Shown here piece by piece: positions 55,986 to 64,000 of a stretch of DNA of 64,000 bases. The notes below the pieces were generated by a model. That model searched no databases. It had not been told where the DNA came from and saw only the letters and a program-made list of their open reading frames with translations. Position 1 is the first letter of the stretch, and every line of letters begins with the position of its first letter. Position numbers and translations under genes: made by a program. Origin of the DNA: Furcasterigmium furcatum (lineage: Eukaryota > Ascomycota > Sordariomycetes > Glomerellales > Plectosphaerellaceae); contig BCIA01000003.1 of the NCBI GenBank assembly GCA_001599815.1, positions 806,001 through 870,000 of the forward strand, written 5' to 3'.

Positions 55986-58798
55986 TCACATACCCGTCCA
56001 GCTACTCCCGTCATGCGACCCGTCCATCGTGTTGTCCATCGTCGGCCCATAACCACCCCCAAACATTGCCGATAGATCATCGAAAATCGGCATGGAAGAC
56101 AAACTCCCGTCCATGCCGATGAATGGGCCGCCCGAAGACAAAGCAGCCATCGGTTGCCGTTCCAGGCCCCCAGCCCATGCCGCAGGCGGATGTCCCGCCA
56201 TCTGCCCGGAGGTGGACGTTGCGCGTGACGGGAACCCGAAGGCCGCTTCGAGGCCCGTCTCGATCCGGGGGTCGTGCTGCAGCGCCTCGGACTGCCACAG
56301 CATCTCCCATTTCTTGAAGCCCTCGTAGTCCGCCTCGGGTGGTGAACTTGTGCTGGTGGCAGCACACATCCGCGTCACTCCGCTCTCGAACGCCTCGAGG
56401 AGCGCCACATCGAAGCGGGCCGAGTCTCCGGCAGCTGACATCTCCTTGAGCATTGACAGGCCTTCTCTCAAGGCCTCGCGAAGTTCCTCCGAGGGTTGTT
56501 GCAGGCATTGCGCAATGATGACTAGAAGCGCAGCGCGGCACGAACCGTACTCGGTGTACGACGCCCGGGCGAGGCCGATCGTGCCGTGGAGGAGGCGGCA
56601 GGTCTCGATGACGGTCTTGGCGGCCTCGACGCAGTCGTTGACGAGGGCGGCGCGGCGCTGGGCGTTGGTCGAGGACGACGCCTTGCGGTGAGACCCCGTC
56701 TCCATACCCGCGCTCGAGGGGCTCGGGTTGCTGCGCGTGGGCTCGCGCGGCGTGATGAAGATCCGGCCGGCGAACATGCGCACGGAGCAGTATTCCAGGC
56801 GGAGGTGGAGGGCCGCGCGGGATATCGGCGCCGGCATCGACGTCGCCTGCGGGGATGTCGCGGCGATGGCGTCGGGGAGGGCATCCCACCACGCGTGTAG
56901 CTTGTTCTTGATGTCGGATAACGTCATCAGTGCGTCGATGGTGTTTTGTTTCTGGTTCGTCTTGAACAGAGATCTGAGGATGTTAGCAAGTCCCTTCATG
57001 GGGTCGTCAAGTGGTGATGCTCTCTTACATCGGCTGTGTTGCGCTCTCCAAGACCCGATTCAGCTCCAAGATGGCCAGCTGATGCGCCGTCAGTGGCCCA
57101 AGGCGTCCTTCCGGCCGTTCAACAGGAAGCTCGACGTCGATTTCAGCTCTTGAGATCGCCGACGGCCTGCCATGGAATATCCCAATACGCCTGTCGCGAG
57201 TTAGCGGCTGTCGATAACAGTACAGGACGAAGAACGCACCTCTCAAACGTGTACACCGTCCACCAGACCCGGTTCCGCGTCTCTTGGACGGCAGGGTCTA
57301 ATGACTTGCCCGGATACTTCCTGTGCATACCATTCTGAATCGCCAGCCTCAGAGCCAGGTTCCAATAAACGTATGATAGGCCCGATGGGTCCAGAGATAT
57401 CGTGTACAGGCCGATTAGGGCGCAAGCCTGCACGCTTTCGAGAGACGCGATCGTGATGACATCTGCCACCAATCGCGACGCCTGCTGGTAGAACATGACA
57501 CCGACCGAGTCCTCGCTGAAAGAGGATGAATCTGCGCCAAAGATCGGCGGTGGGTCGCCTGGTCTCCTCATCGATCGCGACTCGAGATATGCGTACTGCG
57601 TACCGATAGCGAGGATCATGAGAAGAATGCAGAGCGAGGGGATGTCTCGTCGGTTGAGGTGCGTGGGGTTGGAGTAGAGCTGGTCCAGCTTGGCGGCGAG
57701 CCATGCTTTGTCGACGAAGAAGTAGTTGGTGACGACATGGCGGTAGAAGACGCGGATGAGGAAGTCCGTGACATATCGCGGTGGGAGGGAGGAGAGGAGG
57801 CTGAGGGTGTCTGATGAGAGGGGCAGGTCATCTGCTCGATAGAACTCCTTGATGGTCGGTGTGTTCTGAGGTTGGGATCAGTAAGCTGCTCTGTATCTTG
57901 GGATCGTGAGAGTGAGTCCTTACAGCATCCTGTGGAGGAACACACTGGTCTATCCAGTTTTTGATGCGCATAGAGAAGTTCCATAGCGAGAACTCCCCTG
58001 AATAGTCTGCAGCAAGAGTTAGGCCTGGGCCGGTCGTCACTCAGGTTCAGTCTTGGGTAACTCACGGGCAGCATTGTTCTCCAGAGGCTGCACGGTAATG
58101 TCCGCTTTTGGGTAGTCCTCTGAGCTGCTGTTCGAGTCGTCATCATCCAGCGGCCTGGCCTGCTCTCCAGAGATGGGCCGTGATGTCGACGCCGGCCTCG
58201 GTCCCGAAGCCTGGGCCAGACCGGGGTCGATTGTCTCGCCCTTGTCAACGGACTCGGCGAGGTTGTTGAGGGTCTCGGAGTCCAGGCTGATGTTCCCCAC
58301 GTAATGAACAAGCAACCGCTCCATAGACGCCATGCGCTGCATTAACTCCGAGACTTCCTGGGGCCCCGACCCGGGGAAGTTGCTGAGTCGACAAGCATGT
58401 CAGCGGGGGGACACTATGGTGCGGGACGCGGATGGGAGCGGGGGGCGGGCATCACGGGATCCACGACATACAGCGACTGTCTGTCCGACGACCCAGGGGC
58501 GGGGAGGTGCTCGTCCCGGGCGGTCGGGGCTGAGAACTCGCACGGGCGAGAGAGCCGGGTGCAGCGGCGGCAGGGGATGCCGCCGTAGCACTTCTCCTTC
58601 TGCCGGCGGCACCCATCGCATCTGTCTGGCAGGTCAGCCGTGTTCCTTTCCGGGACCGCTTGCTTGCCAGCCGGCAAGCAAGCGCGCGCGCAGCGCAACA
58701 ACTCACGCTCGAGCGGCCCGTTTCCTATCGGCGTCGTTGACGCGCCTGTGCCTGTTTGCCGGGCGGGCGGGGCCGTCGTCCTGGCTCCTAGCGCTCAT
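55986..58798 (-). CDS. Zn2Cys6 transcription factor of the GABA cluster
   Basis: Seven exons (58798-58707, 58621-58472, 58382-58066, 58006-57924, 57865-57240, 57190-57029, 56973-55986) give one continuous 805-residue protein. After a basic N-terminus the cluster reads ACDGCRRQKEKCYGGIPCRRC......C, i.e. C-x2-C-x6-C-x5-C-x2-C-x6-C at about 32-58. The third exon has MQRMASMERLLVHYVGN, a dimerisation/linker-like helix. HYSGEFSLWNFSMRIK and the MHR segments RVWWTVYTFERRIGIFHGRPSAISRAEIDVELP follow; the latter is split by the fifth intron. The first intron holds an 11-bp-stem hairpin. The gene lies between SSADH and GABA aminotransferase, so it probably activates both plus the permease, functionally like Uga3 or AmdR/IntA. 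It ends converging on SSADH 172 bp away. Confidence 0.9.
58658..58683. repeat. Perfect inverted repeat in the first intron of the GABA-cluster regulator
   Basis: GCTTGCTTGCC and GGCAAGCAAGC form an 11-bp perfect stem with a 4-base AGCC loop. It sits in the 85-bp first intron, between donor and branch region, of the regulator transcript (minus strand). It could form an RNA hairpin that shortens the effective intron or slows splicing. Seen directly; function unknown. Confidence 0.8.
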
Positions 58799-59561
58799 AA
58801 CGGAATGAGGACGGGGGGCTCTGCGGCTCAGGGGTCTTGAATTCGATGTCCTTGCTGGGCGCCGGGCCGACCGATGAGAGCAATCAGAGCGAGGGGGATT
58901 GATGTGGGATGAAGTCTTGACGACCGGCAAACTGCCGGGCCTCTGCTTGGTTTTGCTCGGGTGGGACCGGGAATCGCCGCCGCATCCGTTGTTCGCCACA
59001 TGAGGACGGCTGACTCGCGCGCGATATTAGTGCTGCTCGGGGATCTTCAGCAGGGGAGCCAGCATGATAGGCCCTACATCGGAGGCGACCGTTTCTCGAT
59101 AGCCTCAGCGGGATGTATCACGGGATGTATCAGTTGAGAGCAGCGGGCGCACCATGGCTGCTCAGGGCTTGGCTTGGCTTCACCCCCGATGCGCAGGGGT
59201 TTGATGATTGATGATGGCGACGATGCTACCCTGAGACCGGACCCCTCGGACCTTCCGTATCATCCATTCCCGCGGGAAGAAAGCGTCTGAGCATGGATTC
59301 TCTACGCTTCGGAGATTATTGACGTTAAAAGGTAAACGTAGTTAAGCTCCTTGGTGTATAGATCCATGGCCTCGGGGCATCAGAGGGGATCAGGGATCAA
59401 CCATCGACTACGCACATCCACGTCTGTTGGTCCAATCGGTGCAAAAATCATTCATGTCATTAAAGTCCTCTGTAAAAGGCGATACTCCATCCCAATGCTA
59501 GTGCTCTTCTTGCACGCTCCTCCCCTGGTATCCAGCCCTGCTTCCCCTCCGGGTATCATAT
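58799..59561. promoter_or_regulatory. Promoter of the regulator and 3' flank of GABA aminotransferase
   Basis: A 760-bp gap between two minus-strand genes. A CCGGGCCGA sequence at 58862-58870, matching eight of nine bases of the cluster element, lies 65 bp upstream of the regulator ATG and could allow autoregulation. The rest shows no gene. Confidence 0.45.
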
Positions 59562-61116
59562 TCATGCGGTGGCACCAAGGGTCTCCAGAGACTTGGTGAA
59601 AGCCGAGATCAGGATGGGAACTAAATCACTGTCAGATGACTTTAATCAATCATTCGGACGGGTAAACTCACTGTGAGACTCCTCGAGGATCAACATCGGG
59701 CGCAGCCTGATGGTGTTGTTGCCGCACATGCCGATGTTGACGCCCCGGCTCTTCATCTGGGCGATGAGGCCGGGCGCGTTGGTGGTGTCGAAGGCGATGT
59801 AGCCGCCCTGGCCCTTGCCGCGGAGGTTGGCGATCTGCTCGGGCCACTGCTGGGCCAGCTTCTCGAGCTCGGCGTAGAGGGCGGCGCCGACGCGGGCGGC
59901 CTGCTCGACGAGGTTCTTGTCGAGGATCTCCTTGACGACGGCCTTGCTGACGATGACGCGGGCGGCGTCGCCGATCCACGTGTTGAACTGGCGGTAGGCC
60001 TTGTCGGGGATGAGCATGCTGTCGCCGAAGAAGTAGCCGGCGGTCTGGGCCTTCTTGGAGAAGGTCACCATGTCGGGAGCCGGGGAGAGGTTCCAGTGGG
60101 CGTGGCCCCAGAACTTGCCAGTGGCGCCGAAGCCTGGGAGGTTGTCAGTGTTTGCTCGCCGTGTTTTCATTCAATGAGGGCTATGTTGACATACCGGTCT
60201 GGACCTCATCGACGATCATCACAACGCCGTGCTTCTTGGTGATGTCGCGGAGACCCTGGAAGAAGGCGGCGGAGGCGTGGTTGTCACCACCCTCGGACTG
60301 GATAGGCTCAACAATCAGAGCGGCAACGGGGCAGTGCCTTTGGGTCATTAGCAGGAGGTCCTAACGTGACTTTTCACCAGGGACTTACCAAGAAGTGATG
60401 AGCTCCTCAACGGCAGCAAGGCACCGCTGCTCCTCGGCCTTGTTCTCATCGACGTGCTTCTCGAGAGGGTACTTGAGCGAGGGGAAGGGGGCCTGGGGCC
60501 AGTTGAAGGAGGGGATATCAAGCTTGTGGACGGCCTTAGAGCGCGTGCAGGACAGGGAGCCGAAGCCACGGCCGTGGAAGGACCTGGCGAAGCTGAGGAC
60601 GGCGAGGTCGGGCGAGCCGGGCTTGGCGTTGTTCATGCACGAGTTGATCTCCTCGGCGGTCCACTCGACGCCCTCGCCGCGCTGCTTGCGGCGGTAGAGC
60701 ATGAAGGCGGCCTTGAAGGCGAGCTCGTTGGCCTCGGAGCCGGACTGGGCGGTGAAGATCTTGTCCAGTCCCTCGGGGGCGACCCTGAGGAGGCCGTCGC
60801 GCAGGATGTCGTACCACTGGGCGGAGGGGAAGTTGCCAATCGCGGGGCGGTTGACGAGGGCAGAGATCATCTCCGGGGACTGCGCCGCGGCGATGAGCGT
60901 GGGGTTGTTGTACCCGACGGGGATGGAGGCGATCTGGGAGTACACATCGAGGTAGCGGTTGCCGTCAACATCGACGATGTAGTTGCCCTCGCTCTTGTCG
61001 TAGTCGACGACGAAGTGCACAGCGCGAGAGTCGAAGACGGTGTCGAGCTTCTTGGCGCTGGCCTTGGACACGGGTCCAGGGACCTCGATGAGGGCGGAGG
61101 CCGTGGCAGCAGGCAT
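59562..61116 (-). CDS. 4-aminobutyrate aminotransferase (GABA transaminase)
   Basis: PLP-dependent class III aminotransferase. Exons 61116-60389, 60337-60195 and 60133-about 59668 are secure, with a probable short last exon 59628-59562, totalling about 467 residues. Motifs: FTAQSGSEANELAFK (PLP phosphate binding), SFHGRGFGSLS, ALIVEPIQSEGGDNHAS, VMIVDEVQTGFGATG (restored by the second splice) and FSKKAQTAGYF with the Schiff-base lysine at 317/318. This is the eukaryotic GABA-T subgroup (Uga1/GatA). It converts GABA and 2-oxoglutarate to succinic semialdehyde and glutamate, feeding the neighbouring SSADH. The last junction is uncertain: a strong donor (GTGAGT at 59671) would end the protein two codons after splicing, while a weaker GTTTAC donor (59667) gives a family-like tail with a 39-bp intron. 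Confidence 0.92.
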
Positions 61117-62511
61117 TGTGAATGTGATGACGTATGAGGGGCCGAGAAAGACGCTGGGGTGAAGTGAGATGCTCAGTGCGTCGGAGTTATCTGGTCTGCT
61201 GTCGAGATAAGAGGTCGAAGCACGCGAGGAGACGGCTCATTTCTACTACTTATCCAGAGCCTGGGGTGCTGGACCCCTCGGCAGCCACCCGTACTGCGGG
61301 GAACCCGACCTCGGATGGCGACTAAGGCCCCGAGCCGGCGTCATGTGTCCTGCCTCAGAGATTGGGCCTGGAACTGACTTCGATAAGACCGGCCTTAGAG
61401 ACTGCGAACATCCGCCTCCTGGGGTTGCACAAGCCGGAGATGTGGGGCTGGCACCGGCCCGGTGCACGACCCCTCCGGCAGCACAGCCGGCAGATCGCTT
61501 TCCAGATCCAAGGGGCCGGGATGAGTTTGCCTACTGGTAGATCTGTGATAAAGATCTATCTTCTCCTATTATGCATATCCGGCTCGGTCAGAGATAATGA
61601 GAAACTCCCCGAGTGGTGGAAGCATCTTGGACGCCCGTCCTTATCTTTCCAAAGTCAGGGGAATCCTGACCGGCGGCAAGGGATCAGATCTTTCACGACT
61701 CAAGCAATGGTATCATTTTGAGATGCGAACCAGCAGAATGACCTGAGCTGTTTGAATGGTATCCTTAGGGGTGGCTCCGTCGGGACAAGGCAAGCGGCTG
61801 GAGGTCATCCTCGTGTCGCCCCGGAAAGGTGGGAGTGCGGCCAGACCGAAGACCTGGAAAACCACTTCGGAAACCGAATTGATCGGACAGACATCCTCTC
61901 ATATTGTAGGAAGTTTGTGCCATGGTGGGCTGTCCGACTGCTACCTCAATCCTGCAAGCCATGGACGCGGATGTGTTGACACTTCTGCCAGTAGACAATA
62001 ACACATCCATCCTCGCAGAGACTTGACTGTTCATCAAAAAGCTCGCCCCTAGACAAAATCGGCCTTCATGGCCCAACACTCTATTTGGAGGTGATCTACT
62101 CGGGCCTAGAGCAATTCGCCTCGGAAGCCGTTTCGCCCCAGTGCCCATCGTGAGGGGTGGTACACCACGAGCCGACGGATGCGAACCTAAACTCAGATGG
62201 ATCGTCGGCCGCGAGGCTTGGCTTCTGCGCCTGTTATTGGAGAGACGCAGGCACGCTGCAGAAGTACGACGGCAGACTACGGCATATCGCATGCAAATGC
62301 AGGGCCAAATCAAGTTAACGAAGTGCCGTCCAGTCGATCCCTCCTAGTTCGCAACACGGCACGGGTAAGGGGGTGGCCACAGACGCAGAGCGGCAGCGCT
62401 CTAGCATCCCCTTCATATGGGCAGCCCGTGCGACTCTTGGAGGCGAACATTCGACCATAATGGGTCTGCCGCAGACAAGCATCCCTTCGGATTATCGGGT
62501 ACGGTCCCAAC
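61117..62511. promoter_or_regulatory. Divergent promoter of GABA aminotransferase and FAD monooxygenase genes
   Basis: A 1.4-kb gap without a convincing gene. A minus-strand frame at 61765-62313 has no domain features. The region holds the third cluster element, GCACCGGCCCGG, at 61451-61462 (reverse orientation), plus isolated GCCGG triplets near 61437 and 61485. Confidence 0.55.
61451..61465 (-). promoter_or_regulatory. Third CCGGGCCGGYGC element, near-perfect palindrome
   Basis: The sequence GCACCGG-C-CCGGTGC is a 7-bp perfect inverted repeat around one base. Read on the minus strand it contains CCGGGCCGGTGC, identical to copy 2 of the permease/SSADH promoter. It lies about 335 bp upstream of the aminotransferase ATG. 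Confidence 0.6.
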
Positions 62512-63906
62512 ATGGCGGAAACTGACTCTTCTGCACGAACCATCGCCGTAATAGGAGGGGGCATCTCGGGACTGCTTGTCGCACAAGGTCTCAAAAAGGT
62601 CTGTGAGGTATTCTCTACAGCCACGTTGCTCGGCACTCGCACTGACTTGGCACTCAGAACGGATTCAACGTGGTTGTCTTTGAGAGAGATGCCAGCCTCG
62701 ACGCGCGCCGGCGGGACTGGACGATCCTCGTGCACTGGGCCATGCCCATCTTCGAGAAGCTCCTCCCGGGAAACGTGCTCGCGAACCTGCCCGCGGCGCT
62801 GTGCAATCCTCACCTCGACTTCACTGGGGACGTGGAATGCTTGCCCTGCTACAACGGCCTCACGGGCGAGGTGCTCTTCAGAAGCCCGACGCCCGGCGCG
62901 AGGCGCGTGTCCCGCCAGAGGATGCGGCGCGTCCTGGTCGAGGGGCTCGATGTCCGCTGGGGCCAGACGCTGAGTAGCTTCTCGACTTCGACGGTGGACG
63001 ACACGATCGAGCTCGAATTCGTCGGGGGGGAGACGTTCCGCACGCATCATGTGGTTGGCGCTGACGGTGCACGATCCCGCATCCGAGAACTGCTGGTCGG
63101 ATCCGACGCGGCGCAGATCAAGAGCTCGGGCTTCATGATGGCTACAGGGGTCGTCAAGTACGACGATGCAGCCAAGGTCGGGGAGATTGTCGAGACGCAC
63201 CCCGTGGCGGCCATTATGATGGGCTCCGAGGCCGTTGGGGGCGTTGGTGGTGAGTACCATGCACCCTTCAAGACATGATTCACGCCCGCTCATCGGACAC
63301 ACTCAGTTCTCTCGGCCGACGACCCGGACGACATGAAGTCCTGGACGACGTTCTGGGTCAAGATCTGGAAGGGCGAGCCCGTCGACATGCACGGGCCGGA
63401 GGCTCTGGAGTACGTGATGGCGAACACTCAGGGCCTGTGCGAGCCGTTCAAGTCTGCGATTGAGTGGTCGCCCAAGGACACCACCGCCTGCGACATTGAC
63501 GAGATGAGGTACTGGGAGGCCGTGAGCTGGGACAACCGCGAGGGCCGGGTGACGCTGCTGGGCGATGCGGCGCACCCCATGCTGATCTGTGAGCACCCCG
63601 TCTCATGAGAGTCGATACCTTCTGGATGGAATCGCTGACGGCCGTTTCTCAGTCCGTGGGCAGGGGCTCCAACACGGAATCATTGATGCAGACAACTACG
63701 TCCAGGCGATGCTGAAAGTCGCCGACAGCAGGCAGACATCGAAGCCAGGGTTGGCGGAGAAGATCATGGAGGATTTCGACGCCGAGCTTATCGAGCGGGG
63801 AAACAAAGCAGTGAGACAGTCTCTCCATGAGGCCGAGCTCTCACTGGACATCAGCAGCGTCTCCCAGATGCTGATGGCGCGCCAGGGACATGGGCGGTCT
63901 GCCTAG
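62512..63906 (+). CDS. FAD-dependent monooxygenase (salicylate hydroxylase-like)
   Basis: Four exons (62512-62598, 62658-63249, 63307-63588, 63653-63906; introns 57-64 bp) encode 404 residues. The FAD-binding GGGISG is at 15-20, followed by VVVFERDAS after the first splice. The second FAD/NAD(P)H contact motif appears as VVGADGARSRIR, and the ribityl-binding GDAAHPM at about 312-318 precedes RGQGLQHGIIDA. These three motifs define class A flavoprotein hydroxylases. The substrate is probably an aromatic or polyketide-like compound and cannot be read from sequence. The gene is divergent from GABA aminotransferase but has no evident link to GABA; genes beyond the window edge may reveal a biosynthetic cluster. 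Confidence 0.88.
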
Positions 63907-64000
63907 GCCGCCTGAGTCTGAGCGTCGTGCCGTAGGTTAGTGAACTCAGAATCTCAGAATGACCATCATGTCGCAGCGGCGGCACAAGAAAAGGGTGTGC

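Noticed and set aside
61765..62313. 182-codon minus-strand frame between GABA-T and the monooxygenase
   Set aside because: No recognisable features, low-complexity Arg/Ser-rich translation, and it lies in a divergent promoter.

Overview
The window is a 64 kb piece of a filamentous ascomycete (Pezizomycotina, most likely Sordariomycetes) chromosome. Evidence: short introns (mostly 46-90 bp) with GT-AG ends and CTRAC-like branch points, GC-rich third codon positions, and characteristic fungal families (Zn2Cys6 regulators, laccase, OPT and sugar transporters, GH78, fungal secreted phospholipase A2). I see no operons, CRISPR, rRNA, recognisable tRNA or intact transposon. The species cannot be named from sequence alone. 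I rebuilt exon structures by joining frames at splice sites and protein-family continuity. Twenty-four protein-coding genes are supported; 23 give a continuous reading frame, while the first (774-3151) could not be closed, and the GABA aminotransferase has an uncertain final junction.

Layout. (1) 0.8-6.5 kb: a Zn2Cys6 regulator, a peroxisomal enoyl-CoA isomerase-like protein (ends HKL) and a divergently transcribed acyl/malonyl-CoA synthetase-like enzyme (ends ARL): a probable peroxisomal acyl-CoA module sharing a promoter that carries a tandem repeat. (2) 7-11 kb: a small secreted protein and a laccase; then 3.4 kb with no convincing gene. (3) 14.5-22.5 kb: an NmrA-like protein, a LaeA-like SAM methyltransferase with a GC-AG intron, and an ABCC-type ABC transporter. 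(4) 23-32.6 kb: secreted S10 carboxypeptidase, Zn2Cys6 regulator, amidohydrolase and OPT transporter. (5) 33.6-40.8 kb: intracellular GH78 alpha-L-rhamnosidase, Zn2Cys6 regulator and MFS sugar transporter. Regions 4 and 5 read as adjoining nutrient-acquisition loci. (6) 41.4-47.7 kb: an isopenicillin-N acyltransferase-like (C45) enzyme, a Kre9-like single-span surface protein, and a multi-span membrane protein with a decayed copy of its own 3' end upstream. (7) 48.8-49.3 kb: a secreted phospholipase A2, then about 2 kb of mostly empty sequence. (8) 51.4-61.1 kb: a GABA-catabolic cluster with amino-acid permease, succinate-semialdehyde dehydrogenase, Zn2Cys6 regulator and 4-aminobutyrate aminotransferase. 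(9) 62.5-63.9 kb: an FAD monooxygenase at the window edge.

The most interesting signal is in region 8. A 12-base element, CCGGGCCGGYGC, occurs twice (exactly 30 bp apart, around a CCAAT box) in the shared permease/dehydrogenase promoter and once, as a near-perfect palindrome, upstream of the aminotransferase. A related sequence lies upstream of the regulator gene. This suggests a self-contained GABA regulon with a local binding site. Gene functions are assigned from motifs and remembered family features; no database search was run.
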